From positions 1 through 64,000 of the forward strand of contig JAOADJ010000031.1 of assembly GCA_026417375.1 (NCBI GenBank): a DNA stretch of 64,000 nt, given 5' to 3'. This document shows, piece by piece, positions 18,769 to 28,015 of the stretch. Source of the stretch: Melioribacteraceae bacterium. GTDB taxonomy: Bacteria; Bacteroidota; Ignavibacteria; Ignavibacteriales; Melioribacteraceae. Under the pieces are notes generated by a model. The model saw only the letters and a program-made list of their open reading frames with translations. It ran no database searches and had not been told where the DNA came from. The translations under genes and the position numbers were made by a program. Position 1 is the stretch's first letter. Each line of letters starts with the position of its first letter.

Positions 18769-19563
18769 ATGCAAAAAGTAAAACCATTAAAAAGATTCGG
18801 TCAAAATTATCTTCAAGATAAAAATACAATTCAAAAAATTGTTGATATTTTTTCTCCTAAAGAAGATGATTTAATAATTGAAATTGGACCAGGACAAGGT
18901 GCATTAACAAAATATTTAAGTGATAAATCAAAAAAATATTTTGCAATTGAAATTGATAAAAGAGTAATTGATGATTTAATAAACAATTTTCCAAATGTAA
19001 TTTTCATTAATCAAGATTTCCTTACTATAAATTTATATGAAACGGTAAAACACTTAATTTCAGAAAATTCAAAAATTAGAATTATCGGAAATATTCCTTA
19101 CAATATTACATCACCTATTTTATTTAAATTAATCGAAAACAGAAATATTATAAATGATGCTTTATTAATGACACAACATGAAGTAGCAAAAAGAATTGTT
19201 GCTAAACCAAACACAAAAGATTATAGTATTCTATCTGTTTTGCTAAATTACTTTACCACACCGGAATATTGCTTTAAAATTTCCAGAAATGTTTTTTACC
19301 CTAAACCAAATGTAGATTCTGCAATTATTAAAATTGACTTCTCAAAAAATAAAACAACTGATATTGATGATGATAAATTCATAAAAGTTGTTAAAGCATG
19401 TTTTGGAAACAGAAGAAAAACATTAAAAAATTCACTTAGTAACAGCCAATTAAAAAATATTGACCTGAATAAAATAAATTTTGATTTTTCAAAACGAGCT
19501 GAACAATTAGAAATAGAAGATTTTATCTATCTTACTAAATGCATTCAGGAATTAAGTTATTAA
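18769..19563 (+). CDS. rsmA: 16S rRNA dimethyladenosine transferase
   Basis: Also called KsgA. It dimethylates two adjacent adenosines near the 3' end of 16S rRNA during 30S maturation. The N-terminus KRFGQNYLQDKNTIQKIVD is the family signature. The SAM-binding motif is IEIGPGQGALT, and the catalytic segment is GNIPYNITSPILF. The C-terminal helical domain includes ACFGNRRKTLKNSL. Length 264 is normal. It converges with and overlaps by 12 bases the Cys-rich protein gene on the other strand. Confidence 0.96.
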   Translation: MQKVKPLKRFGQNYLQDKNTIQKIVDIFSPKEDDLIIEIGPGQGALTKYLSDKSKKYFAIEIDKRVIDDLINNFPNVIFINQDFLTINLYETVKHLISENSKIRIIGNIPYNITSPILFKLIENRNIINDALLMTQHEVAKRIVAKPNTKDYSILSVLLNYFTTPEYCFKISRNVFYPKPNVDSAIIKIDFSKNKTTDIDDDKFIKVVKACFGNRRKTLKNSLSNSQLKNIDLNKINFDFSKRAEQLEIEDFIYLTKCIQELSY

Positions 19564-19875
19564 TCCAACATCAACTTTTTTAATAGTCTCAACAATTAAT
19601 GGGAAATATCTGTCAAGAGAACAATTTGCATCTTCTCTTAAATAACAAAATTCATTATTAGAAGTTTTACAGTTTGAACAAACTTCATCACGTAATTTTT
19701 GATGATAAACCGATATTTCTTCAGTATCAACTGAATGTACAATTTGAATTATTTTTTTTAAGTAGAACTCAACAGCACAAATTTCTTGTTTAGATAATGT
19801 GCATTTTCCATCTTCATTGGAATCTACACAATATTTACAAATATTTTCTTTTATTGCTTTATAATATTTATCCAT
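19552..19875 (-). CDS. Uncharacterised protein with two Cys4 motifs
   Basis: 107 residues, function not recognised. It is an internal duplication. Repeat 1 has C13-x2-C16-x8-C25-x7-C33 followed by EFYLKKIIQIV; repeat 2 has C66-x2-C69-x7-C77-x7-C85 followed by RYFPLIVETI. Each repeat therefore joins four cysteines to an amphipathic helix, which fits a metal (zinc or Fe-S) site, but no ligand is proven. No signal peptide or membrane segment is seen, so it is probably cytoplasmic. The gene overlaps the 3' end of rsmA by 12 bases and is divergent from menG. The regular cysteine spacing argues strongly that it is real. Confidence 0.75.
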   Translation of the reverse strand: MDKYYKAIKENICKYCVDSNEDGKCTLSKQEICAVEFYLKKIIQIVHSVDTEEISVYHQKLRDEVCSNCKTSNNEFCYLREDANCSLDRYFPLIVETIKKVDVGLIT

Positions 19876-19917
19876 AAATTTGCTTTCATAATTTTAATTA
19901 AAAATTAATCAGAACAT

Positions 19918-20607
19918 ATGGAAACTCCAAATAAAAAAATAAGAGTAAAAAGAATTTTCGATTCAATATCTCACAAATATGATTTATTAAATCATCTGTT
20001 AAGTGCAGGTGTTGATTTTTATTGGAGAAAAAAAGCAATTAAATTTTCTGATATGAATCATAATTCAATTCTTTTAGATATTGCATGTGGAACAGGTGAT
20101 TTTGCAATAACGGCAAAAAAATTCGGAGTAAAAAATATTTTCGGAGCAGATCTTTCTTACAATATGCTTTCCTTATTCGCAAAAAAAGCTTATTGGATAA
20201 AAGGTAAATCAACAGAATGTGTTGCCGAATATCTTCCCTTCAAAAGTAATTCATTTACAAACATTACAGTTGCTTTTGGAGTAAGAAATTTTTTCGATAT
20301 ACCAACAGCATTTAATGAATTTAAAAGAGTATTAAAACAAAATGGTAAGGCAACAGTTTTAGAATTCCGTTTACCTGAAAATTTTATTGTTAAAAAATTA
20401 TATTTGTTTTACTTCAAAAATATATTGCCATTTATTGGAAAAATAATTTCAAAAGATCCCGAAGCTTACACTTATTTACCCGAATCTGTTGAAGAATTTG
20501 ATTCTAAAATTGATTTAAAGAAAATTTTTTATGAATGTGGATTTAGTGAAGTTAAAAAATATTCATTAACATTTGGACTTGTTCAGGTAATAATTGCTAC
20601 AAAATAA
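19918..20607 (+). CDS. menG: Demethylmenaquinone methyltransferase
   Basis: MenG/UbiE. It C-methylates demethylmenaquinone to menaquinone, the likely respiratory quinone here. The opening RIFDSISHKYDLLNHLLSAG is diagnostic. The SAM site is LLDIACGTGDFAI, followed by GADLSYNML and VAFGVRNF. The tail with LPESVEEF and FGLVQVIIATK matches the family end. Length 229. Whether it also methylates ubiquinone precursors cannot be read, but the apparent phylum uses menaquinone. It overlaps rdgB convergently by 11 bases. Confidence 0.94.
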   Translation: METPNKKIRVKRIFDSISHKYDLLNHLLSAGVDFYWRKKAIKFSDMNHNSILLDIACGTGDFAITAKKFGVKNIFGADLSYNMLSLFAKKAYWIKGKSTECVAEYLPFKSNSFTNITVAFGVRNFFDIPTAFNEFKRVLKQNGKATVLEFRLPENFIVKKLYLFYFKNILPFIGKIISKDPEAYTYLPESVEEFDSKIDLKKIFYECGFSEVKKYSLTFGLVQVIIATK

Positions 20608-21184
20608 ATTCTTCGATATTATGTTTAAGTTTATTAAACGATTGTGCCCGATGACTAATTTTATTTTTTTCTTCAAGTGAAAGTTCAGCTAAAGTTTTAT
20701 CATAACCATCAGGTTGAAAAATAGGATCATATCCAAATCCATTAACACCTCTTGGAGTTAAAACAATTTTCCCATGTAATTCACCAACTGAATGGAAAAA
20801 ATTGTTTTTATCTATATAAACACTCAAGCATATAAAATGAGCTAAATGTGGTTCAGGAAAATTTTTTAATTCATTAATTAACTTTTTGTTATTATCATCA
20901 AATGAACAATTTTCTCCTGCGTACCTTGCTGAATATACACCAGGTTTGCCATTTAACTGTTCAACAACTAATCCACTATCATCTGCAATAACTGGTAGTT
21001 GATAAATATCAAATATTGTTTTGGCTTTTATATATGCATTTTCAATAAATGTTGTTCCGGTTTCTTCAATTTCAATTTCATTATTTAAATCAGATAAAGT
21101 AATTATTTCATATTTAGAATTTTTAAATATGTTCTTGACTTCAATTGCCTTACCTTTATTCTGTGTAGCAAAAATTATTTTCAT
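20597..21184 (-). CDS. rdgB: XTP/dITP diphosphatase (RdgB/HAM1 family)
   Basis: Removes non-canonical purine triphosphates (ITP, dITP, XTP) from the nucleotide pool as monophosphate plus pyrophosphate. The start FATQNKGKAIEVKNIF carries the substrate-binding TxNxxK motif. VIADDSGLVVEQLNGKPGVYSARYAG is the central signature with the metal-binding aspartates (given here only by its key parts ADDSGL and GVYSARYAG). FGYDPIF and SHRAQSFNKL close the active site. Length 195. Its ATG shares one base with the stop of the amidohydrolase (TAATG), implying coupled translation. Confidence 0.95.
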   Translation of the reverse strand: MKIIFATQNKGKAIEVKNIFKNSKYEIITLSDLNNEIEIEETGTTFIENAYIKAKTIFDIYQLPVIADDSGLVVEQLNGKPGVYSARYAGENCSFDDNNKKLINELKNFPEPHLAHFICLSVYIDKNNFFHSVGELHGKIVLTPRGVNGFGYDPIFQPDGYDKTLAELSLEEKNKISHRAQSFNKLKHNIEEFIL

Positions 21185-22518
21185 TAAGCTCTCTCAATTA
21201 ATTTTTTTAATTCAATTTTGGCTGATTCTGAAAGTTCATTTTCATCATAAATATTTTTAGAATTATTATCATAAATAATTTCACCATTTATGAAGACTGC
21301 CTTTACGTTCGATTTATCAGCTGAATAAACTATTGAAGAATAGATATTTTCATCAGCATTTATTGGTTGATCATTTTTATTTAAATCAAGTAAAACAAAA
21401 TCTGCTTTTTTACCTATTTCTATACTTCCAATTTCATTATCAAGATGAAGAGCTTTTGCACCCTCAATTGTTGCAAGTCGGAAAACTGTTAAAGCATCCA
21501 TCGAAGTAGGACCATGAATTGGTTTTTGAATTAATGCTGCTAAATGCATCTCTTTGAAAATACTAAGTGAATTATTACATGGCGCTCCATCTGCTCCTAA
21601 CGAAATTGAAATATTATTTTTCATAAGTTTTGGAATATTTGCAATTCCAGACCCAAGTTTTAAATTAGATGATGGACAATGTGAAACACGAGAATTGTTA
21701 TTTTTTAATAAACTAATTTCTTCATCTGAAAGATGAATACAATGAGCAAGCACAGTTTTATCATCAAGAATTTTAATTGAATCAAAATATTCTACATTAT
21801 CCTTTCCGGTTAAATTTCTTACTGTTTCAACTTCTTTTTTATTTTCTGAAGAGTGTGTATGATATAAAGAACCTTCAAATTCTTTCATCATTTCTTTTGT
21901 TTCTATCAATAATTCTTCAGAACAAGAAAGAACAAATCTTGGAGCAAATCCGAATTTAATTTTACCATTTGAACTATTATGAAAATTTTTTGCCCATTGA
22001 TAAGTATTTTCCAAATTCCATTTTGTAGATTCAGAAAAACTTGGATATAAATCATTTCTATCAATCATGCAATTTCCAGCAAAAGCTCTGATTCCGGACT
22101 TAATTAATTCTTCAAAAATAATTTCCTGATGATGAAGTGTTCCCATATCAAGAATAGTAGTTGTTCCCCCTTTTAATAATTCATTAATTCCTAATTGAGC
22201 AGAAATTCTTAACGAATTTTTATCATGAGAATTTTCAAATGGAAAAATTCTTTTTTGTAACCAATCTAATAATTCAAGGTCATCTGCCAATCCACGAAAT
22301 AATGTTTGACAAAGATGAATATGTGTTTGTACAAATCCCGGCACAAGGGTATAATTTTCATAATTATGTATTTCTAATTCATTTGAAATATTACTTAAGT
22401 TATTAATTGGAATAAATTCTTTTATCAATCCATCTTCTACAAGAATTGCATTATTCTTTAATATTTCATTTTCATTATTTACAGTAACAATATTTTTAGG
22501 AATTATTATTTTTTTCAT
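21184..22518 (-). CDS. Amidohydrolase, 5'-deoxyadenosine/MTA/SAH deaminase family
   Basis: 444 residues of the COG0402 metal-dependent hydrolases, which deaminate adenosine-type nucleosides or related heterocycles. Metal ligands are H66-x-H68 in GFVQTHIHLC, a His in YHTHSSEN, a His in LAHCIHLSD and the Asp of SLGADGAPCNN. The small N- and C-terminal strands form the usual composite barrel (GSIEIGKKADFVLLDL). The GLADDLELLDWLQ segment and ADGAPCNN favour deoxyadenosine, methylthioadenosine or S-adenosylhomocysteine as substrate, meaning recycling of SAM by-products, but specificity is inferred. It is coupled to rdgB downstream and overlaps the AhpD-like gene upstream by 23 bases. Confidence 0.82.
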   Translation of the reverse strand: MKKIIIPKNIVTVNNENEILKNNAILVEDGLIKEFIPINNLSNISNELEIHNYENYTLVPGFVQTHIHLCQTLFRGLADDLELLDWLQKRIFPFENSHDKNSLRISAQLGINELLKGGTTTILDMGTLHHQEIIFEELIKSGIRAFAGNCMIDRNDLYPSFSESTKWNLENTYQWAKNFHNSSNGKIKFGFAPRFVLSCSEELLIETKEMMKEFEGSLYHTHSSENKKEVETVRNLTGKDNVEYFDSIKILDDKTVLAHCIHLSDEEISLLKNNNSRVSHCPSSNLKLGSGIANIPKLMKNNISISLGADGAPCNNSLSIFKEMHLAALIQKPIHGPTSMDALTVFRLATIEGAKALHLDNEIGSIEIGKKADFVLLDLNKNDQPINADENIYSSIVYSADKSNVKAVFINGEIIYDNNSKNIYDENELSESAKIELKKLIERA

Positions 22519-22864
22519 TTTTTATCTCATTAAATATTTCATCCATTTTTTCAACTGCATAACGTAAGTGTGGTATAACTATAGAGCCACCAACTATTAA
22601 AGCAATATTAAATGTTTCATAAAGCTCTTGTTCTGTTGCACCTTCCTGAATAGAACGATCAATATGATAAAGAATACAATCGTTGCATCTTAAAACCATT
22701 GAAGCCACTAATCCCATCAGTTCTTTTGTTTTAGCATTTAAAGCTCCATCGATATAAGCTTTATTATCTAAAGCAAAAAGTTTGTTGAAATCTCTAAACC
22801 CAGAATTTAAAATTCTATCATTCATTTCTGTTCTATAAGCTCTGAATTCATTAACTGTTTTCAT
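22496..22864 (-). CDS. Carboxymuconolactone decarboxylase/AhpD-like protein
   Basis: 122 all-helical residues. The core VLRCNDCILYHIDRSIQEGA holds C60-x2-C63 and H67, the AhpD-type peroxidase or disulfide centre. Members either act as peroxidases linked to lipoyl/thioredoxin systems or as decarboxylases; the CxxC favours a redox role. It lies between uvrA (9-base gap) and the amidohydrolase (23-base overlap), in one transcript by position. The long overlap with the amidohydrolase start is slightly unusual, but both frames have clear family motifs. Confidence 0.85.
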   Translation of the reverse strand: MKTVNEFRAYRTEMNDRILNSGFRDFNKLFALDNKAYIDGALNAKTKELMGLVASMVLRCNDCILYHIDRSIQEGATEQELYETFNIALIVGGSIVIPHLRYAVEKMDEIFNEIKNEKNNNS

Positions 22865-22873
22865 TTTAGCCTC

Positions 22874-25693
22874 TTATTTTAATTCATTGATTAAAAATTT
22901 TCCTGTTATACTTTTCTTATTTTTTATTATTTCTTCAGGAGTTCCCTGAGCAATAATTTCACCACCATGTTCTCCACCACCGGGTCCTAAATCAAAAATG
23001 TAATCAGCAACTTTAATTACATCTAAATTATGTTCAACAACAATAACCGTGTTTCCTTTATCAACCAATTGATTTAAGACTTTTAATAAAATATTTACAT
23101 CTTCAAAATGAAGTCCTGTAGTTGGTTCATCCAAAATATATATTGTATTTCCTGTTTGTACTTTACTTAATTCAGTTGCTAATTTAACTCTTTGTGCTTC
23201 GCCACCAGAAAGAGTAGTTGCTTGTTGACCAAGTTTGATATATCCTAATCCTACATCAAACAATGCTTTAATTTTTCTATGTAAGGTTGGAAAATCTTCA
23301 AAGAAATTCAGAGCTTCTTCAACAGTCATATCAAGAACATCTGCAATTGATTTTGTTTTATATAACACTTCTAAAGTTTCTCTGTTATATCTTTTACCAT
23401 TGCATACTTCGCAAATAACATAAACATTTGGGAGAAAATTCATTTCAATTTTTTTTAGACCATCACCTTCACATTCTTCACATCTACCACCTGAAACATT
23501 GAAACTAAATCTACCAGAACTATATCCTCTTACTTTTGATTCCGGCAATTGTGAAAATAAATCTCTTATATGTGTAAATAAACCGGTATAAGTAGCCGGA
23601 TTTGACCTTGGTGTTCTTCCAATTGGTGATTGATCTATTTCAATTATTTTATCAATATTGTCTAGTCCTTTTATTTCTTTGTATGGGAGAGGAACAACTT
23701 TAGATTGATAAATATGTTTCATTAAAATTTTCACAAGCGTTTCATTAATTAATGAAGATTTACCAGAACCACTGACCCCTGTTATTGAAATAAATGTACC
23801 TAAAGGAATTTTTAAATCAACATTTTTAAGATTATTTCCACTTGCACCTATTAATTCCAAAAATTTTCCATTACCGATTCTTCTTTCTTTTTCAAAATGA
23901 ATTTTCTTTTTATGAGTTAAATAATCCAATGTTAAAGAGCTTTTACCATTTTTGTTTTTTAATATTTTTTTTGTCATTTCAGAAAATATAACTTCGCCAC
24001 CATGTTCACCGGCAAATGGACCTAAATCAACTATGTAATCAGAGTTTTCGATTGTTTCTCTATCATGTTCAACTACAATTACAGTATTTCCCAAATCTCT
24101 CAAATTTTTTAATGAATTAATTAATTTAATATTATCACTTTGGTGCAAACCAATACTAGGTTCATCAAGAACATATAAAACTCCAGAAAGTTGAGACCCA
24201 ATTTGTGTGGCTAATCTTATTCTTTGTGACTCACCCCCTGAAAGAGTTCTTGCACTTCTTGATAATGTTAAATAATCTAAACCAACATTTAACAAAAATT
24301 CTAACCGGGAAGAAATTTCTTTTAGAATTTGTTTTGAAATAATTGCTTCTCTTTCTTTTAGCTTTATATTATCAAAAAAACCTTTTGCCTTTTCAATTGA
24401 TAAAGAACTTACTTCTGCAATATTCAATCCATTAAAAGTTACTGCAAGTGATTCTTTTCTTAACCTTCCTCCGTTACATGAATTACATACCTGAGTGTTC
24501 ATGTACCCTTCAGCCCAATCACGAATTTTTGATGATGAAGTATTCTCATAATTTTGTTTAATATATTTCAAAAGCCCTGAAAATTTATGCATGTAAGTAA
24601 CTTCTTTTCCCCCAGAATAAGTATAAGAAAATGGAATTTTTTCTTTGGTGCCATTTAATAAAATATCTAATTGTTCTTTCGTTAGATCTTTTAGTTTTGT
24701 ATCGAATGTAAATCCAAATTTCGACGCAATTGATTCTAACTGATTAAAGAACCACATATTTCTTGGCTTACCCAAAGGAACAAGCCCCTCTTCATTTATT
24801 GATTTATTCCAATCGGGTATAATTAAATTTATATCTAATTCCTTTTTTTCTCCAAGTCCTTCACATTCCGAACAATATCCATAAGGTGAGTTAAATGAAA
24901 ATGAATTAGGTGCCAGCTCAGTAAATCCAATTCCACAATACATACAAGCAAAGTTTCTGCTGTAAACGTGGTCATCGTTTCCATCATTAATTATTAAATT
25001 ACCTTCACCATAATTCAAAGCAACTTCAATAGATTCTCTTATTCTTGATAGTGCGTTATTTGAAACTTTCAGACGATCAATTACAATTTCAATATCGTGT
25101 GTTTTATAACGATCGAGTTTTATGTTTTCTGAAATTTCTAAAATTTCTCCATCTACTCTTGCACGAATAAATCCATCATTTAAAATATCTTGAAAAAGTT
25201 CTTTGTAATGTCCTTTTCTTCCTTTTACAACCGGAGCCAGAATGATAATTTTCTTCTCATTAAAATCATTTTGAATACTATCCACAATTTGATCAGAAGA
25301 TTGTTTAGAAACTGGTCTTCCACAATTATAACAATTCACCTGTCCTACTCTTGCATATAGCAATCTAAGATAATCATATATTTCAGTTATAGTTCCAACA
25401 GTTGAACGTGGATTTCCGTGAGTAGATTTTTGCTCTATTGAAATAGCAGGACTTAATCCTTCAATTAAATCAACATCCGGTTTTTCAAGTTGACCGAGAA
25501 ATTGTCTTGCATAAGTTGAAAGAGACTCAATGTATCTTCTTTGTCCTTCGGCATATATTGTATCAAAAGCCAAAGATGATTTTCCCGAACCAGATAAACC
25601 TGTAATTACAACAAATGAATTTCGTGGAATTTCTAAGTTTATATTTTTCAGATTATGTTCTCTCGCACCGCGAATAATTATTTTTGAATCCAT
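22874..25693 (-). CDS. uvrA: Excinuclease ABC subunit A
   Basis: Damage-sensing ATPase of nucleotide excision repair. It has two ABC ATPase modules. The first has Walker [15 protein letters not shown] near residue 31 and signature [16 protein letters not shown]; the second has [10 protein letters not shown] and [16 protein letters not shown]. Zinc-binding CxxC pairs are visible ([39 protein letters not shown]). The UvrB-binding and insertion domains lie between. Length 939 is typical. It is divergent from the YigZ-like gene. uvrC lies at 6346-8166 and uvrB is not in the window. Confidence 0.97.
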   Translation of the reverse strand: MDSKIIIRGAREHNLKNINLEIPRNSFVVITGLSGSGKSSLAFDTIYAEGQRRYIESLSTYARQFLGQLEKPDVDLIEGLSPAISIEQKSTHGNPRSTVGTITEIYDYLRLLYARVGQVNCYNCGRPVSKQSSDQIVDSIQNDFNEKKIIILAPVVKGRKGHYKELFQDILNDGFIRARVDGEILEISENIKLDRYKTHDIEIVIDRLKVSNNALSRIRESIEVALNYGEGNLIINDGNDDHVYSRNFACMYCGIGFTELAPNSFSFNSPYGYCSECEGLGEKKELDINLIIPDWNKSINEEGLVPLGKPRNMWFFNQLESIASKFGFTFDTKLKDLTKEQLDILLNGTKEKIPFSYTYSGGKEVTYMHKFSGLLKYIKQNYENTSSSKIRDWAEGYMNTQVCNSCNGGRLRKESLAVTFNGLNIAEVSSLSIEKAKGFFDNIKLKEREAIISKQILKEISSRLEFLLNVGLDYLTLSRSARTLSGGESQRIRLATQIGSQLSGVLYVLDEPSIGLHQSDNIKLINSLKNLRDLGNTVIVVEHDRETIENSDYIVDLGPFAGEHGGEVIFSEMTKKILKNKNGKSSLTLDYLTHKKKIHFEKERRIGNGKFLELIGASGNNLKNVDLKIPLGTFISITGVSGSGKSSLINETLVKILMKHIYQSKVVPLPYKEIKGLDNIDKIIEIDQSPIGRTPRSNPATYTGLFTHIRDLFSQLPESKVRGYSSGRFSFNVSGGRCEECEGDGLKKIEMNFLPNVYVICEVCNGKRYNRETLEVLYKTKSIADVLDMTVEEALNFFEDFPTLHRKIKALFDVGLGYIKLGQQATTLSGGEAQRVKLATELSKVQTGNTIYILDEPTTGLHFEDVNILLKVLNQLVDKGNTVIVVEHNLDVIKVADYIFDLGPGGGEHGGEIIAQGTPEEIIKNKKSITGKFLINELK

Positions 25694-25764
25694 AAAAATA
25701 GAATGCCAAACTTTAAATAGTTATTTTAGATAAAGTAATTATTAAAATCAATTTTTTTTAATCG

Positions 25765-26400
25765 ATGAAATTACCTATAGAAATTAGAACAATATCCAAT
25801 GAAACCGAATTCAAATTAAAAGAAAAAGGTTCATTGTTTATTGCTAAAAGTTTTCCGATCAATTCAGAAGATGAAATAAATAACAAGCTTTTTTTAATAA
25901 AAAAAGAATTTTACGATGCTAATCACCATTGTTACTCTTATAAGTTACAAAATGGTATTTTTAAATATTCCGATGATGGTGAACCAAATGGCACTGCCGG
26001 AATAAGAATATTCAATGCACAAAATCATTTTCAATTGACAAATATTTTGACAGTTGTCATTAGATATTTTGGTGGGGTTAAATTAGGAGTTGGACCTCTT
26101 GGAAAAGCATATTATGAAACTGCTTTTGAATCATTATTAAAATCTAAAGTTTATACTCTTGAACTCTATCAAAAAGTAATTTTTACATATGATTTTTCTC
26201 AAAGTAAAACTATTCATCATTTCATTTCTAAGTTCAATTTAAAGATTATTGAAAATAAATATTCAAATCTACCACAAATAACGGCTTTGATTAAAGTCAG
26301 TTTACTTCAAGACTTCATTGATGCAATTAGTAATTATTCCCCTCTTATTAAATTTAATTTAGAAGATGAATTCGAATATTTAGAGAAAAAAGACAATTAA
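25765..26400 (+). CDS. YigZ/IMPACT family protein (UPF0029)
   Basis: 211 residues. The IMPACT N-terminal domain has the conserved core FKYSDDGEPNGTAGIRI and VVIRYFGGVKLGVGPLGKAY; a C-terminal ferredoxin-like UPF0029 domain follows (FTYDFSQSKTIHHFI). Bacterial YigZ is a cytoplasmic protein whose exact role is unsettled; the eukaryotic relative modulates translational control through GCN1. Length matches YigZ (about 205). The gene is divergent from uvrA and upstream of the Rrf2 regulator by 77 bases. Confidence 0.88.
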   Translation: MKLPIEIRTISNETEFKLKEKGSLFIAKSFPINSEDEINNKLFLIKKEFYDANHHCYSYKLQNGIFKYSDDGEPNGTAGIRIFNAQNHFQLTNILTVVIRYFGGVKLGVGPLGKAYYETAFESLLKSKVYTLELYQKVIFTYDFSQSKTIHHFISKFNLKIIENKYSNLPQITALIKVSLLQDFIDAISNYSPLIKFNLEDEFEYLEKKDN

Positions 26401-26477
26401 TATTTGAATTAAATTATATTTTAATTATTTTTATAAAGGATATAAATCTCTTTTAATATACTTTTAGGGAGAAAAAA

Positions 26478-26906
26478 ATGATATATACAAAAACCGGAGA
26501 ATACGCAATACGAGCTATTTTGTTTCTGGCACGTCAACCAAAAGAAGCATTAATTATGTCATCAGAAATTGCTGAAAAAGAAGATATACCAACTCATTAC
26601 CTGGCAAAAATATTACAAAGAATGGCTAAATATGGTTATGTTGATTCTTTTAAAGGTCGAGGTGGTGGTTTTAAAATAACTGAATTAGCTAAAAAAAGTT
26701 CGATTCTTGAAATAGTTGAAAGAGTTGAAGGACCTGTTATAAATTTAAAGTGTGTTACAGGATTAAAAGAATGTGATGAAGAAAACCCTTGTCCTTTACA
26801 TGAAGAATGGGCTGAACTAAGAAATAGAATTTATAATTTAATTTCTAGCAGAACAGTTCAAGAAGTAGCTGAACAATATACACCAACTTTACAAAAGGCT
26901 AAATAA
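26478..26906 (+). CDS. Rrf2 family transcriptional regulator with Fe-S type cysteines
   Basis: 142 residues. The winged-helix N-terminus starts MIYTKTGEYAIRAILFLA, with the recognition helix near IPTHYLAKILQRMAKYG and the wing KGRGGGFKI. C92, C99 and C105 (KCVTGLKEC...ENPC) have the IscR/NsrR/RsrR-like spacing, so the protein probably binds a 2Fe-2S or 4Fe-4S cluster and senses redox state, iron-sulfur supply or nitric oxide. The isc/suf genes are not adjacent, so the target is unknown. An AGGGAG ribosome site lies six bases before ATG. A palindromic terminator follows the gene. Confidence 0.88.
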   Translation: MIYTKTGEYAIRAILFLARQPKEALIMSSEIAEKEDIPTHYLAKILQRMAKYGYVDSFKGRGGGFKITELAKKSSILEIVERVEGPVINLKCVTGLKECDEENPCPLHEEWAELRNRIYNLISSRTVQEVAEQYTPTLQKAK

Positions 26907-26923
26907 AAATTTTCTGTTTCTGT

Positions 26924-26957
26924 AAAAAAGGATTCTAATTAATTAGAATCCTTTTTT
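26924..26957. terminator. Bidirectional palindromic terminator
   Basis: A perfect 34-bp palindrome: arm AAAAAAGGATTCTAATT at 26924-26940 and its exact complement at 26941-26957. It can form a G-C-anchored hairpin with a T-run on either strand. The stop codon and last codons of the convergent 145-residue protein gene lie inside it (26939-26957), so it most likely ends rrf2 transcription and also that of the opposing operon. Confidence 0.85.
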
Positions 26958-27376
26958 TGTTTTAAATCATTTAGGTAAAATTTAAGATATGAAAAATCTT
27001 GGCAAAGTAAATTCAAATTGGTTAATGATGTTTGAGTTAGCTGAAAATATTTTTCATTAAATATATTTTGTATAAATGGAGAGAAATTTGAAGTCAATAT
27101 TTTCAATAAATCTTTCAACTTTTCATAACTTTCTATTAGTTCTTGTTTCATTTTTATTGAATAATTTTCATCATTAATGTTTTCTCTTCTTTTAATTACC
27201 TGAAGTAATCCTGTGATATACTTTGCCTGAAAACTGAATGACTCTAATTCATTAATTAAATTTTTTTCAATTGCTAATGAAACAATTCTTTCAAAATCTT
27301 CTTGAAAATTCAATTTGTTATTAGAAAGTTTAATTACTTCTTCAATTACTTTTTCTAAAATTAATTTTTGGTTCAT
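26939..27376 (-). CDS. Small helical protein of unknown function
   Basis: 145 residues, not recognised. It is almost entirely helix-forming, rich in Leu, Ile, Lys and Glu, with no signal peptide, membrane segment or cysteine pair beyond one Cys. Heptad-like stretches are seen at about 60-95 (LLQVIKRRENIND...ELIESYEKLKDLLKIL). Start ATG overlaps the stop of the O-methyltransferase gene as ATGA, so it is translationally coupled and co-expressed. A function linked to the methyltransferase is inference only. Its 3' end is inside the shared palindromic terminator. Confidence 0.65.
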   Translation of the reverse strand: MNQKLILEKVIEEVIKLSNNKLNFQEDFERIVSLAIEKNLINELESFSFQAKYITGLLQVIKRRENINDENYSIKMKQELIESYEKLKDLLKILTSNFSPFIQNIFNEKYFQLTQTSLTNLNLLCQDFSYLKFYLNDLKQKKDSN

Positions 27377-28014
27377 TTTTTTATTCCAATACCTATTCCA
27401 TCACCTATTGGATAAATTTTAGAATCAAAAGAATCTGATTCCATAAATAACTTATTGAATTCTCTAATTGTGTTTGTAGATTTTTTCATTTCTTTGGGAA
27501 CAACTTTGGATGCAGTATATCCATGCCATAATAAATTGTCAATAAAAATAATTCCTCTTTTTTTAAGCAACATTGTTGAATAGTGAAAAAGTTTTTCATA
27601 GTCTTCTTTATCGGCATCTAAAAAAATAAAATCAAATTTCATATCAAGTTTTGGCATTAATTCTAAAGCGTCACCTTCCAGAATTTTTATTTTTTCATTA
27701 AAACCACTTTTTTCAAAATTTATTATTGCCCGTTCAATATTTTTTGGACTTTTTTCAATAGTGTAAAGTATTCCCTTTTTTCTTAATGCTCTTGCTATTC
27801 TAATTGATGAATAACCGATTGCCATTCCAATTTCTAAAACTTTTTTGGGTTTGTTTATTTTAATCAATTGCTCTAAAAAATCGGCAGCTAACCAATTTAA
27901 AATTGGTATTTTATTTTCTAAAGCATATTCTTCTATTTCTAAAATTAGTTTGTTCTTTTCTTTTCGAAAATTTTTTAAATAAGTTTCTTGTACCGGTTCA
28001 ATTATATTTTTCAT
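27373..28014 (-). CDS. Class I SAM-dependent O-methyltransferase
   Basis: 213 residues of the caffeoyl-CoA/YrrM-like O-methyltransferase family. The SAM site is KVLEIGMAIGYSSIRIARAL; the family Asp/metal site is FDFIFLDADKEDYEKLF; and IIFIDNLLWHG completes the metal centre. YrrM-type enzymes in bacteria can modify tRNA wobble uridine (TrmR), others small catechols; both are possible here. It begins one base before the S8 peptidase stop region and is coupled by an ATGA overlap to the downstream helical protein. Confidence 0.87.
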   Translation of the reverse strand: MKNIIEPVQETYLKNFRKEKNKLILEIEEYALENKIPILNWLAADFLEQLIKINKPKKVLEIGMAIGYSSIRIARALRKKGILYTIEKSPKNIERAIINFEKSGFNEKIKILEGDALELMPKLDMKFDFIFLDADKEDYEKLFHYSTMLLKKRGIIFIDNLLWHGYTASKVVPKEMKKSTNTIREFNKLFMESDSFDSKIYPIGDGIGIGIKK

Positions 28015-28015
28015 T

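Noticed and set aside
19918-20607. Reading menG as ubiE of ubiquinone synthesis
   Set aside because: The sequence cannot separate them, but the apparent phylum uses menaquinone, so menG is the better name.
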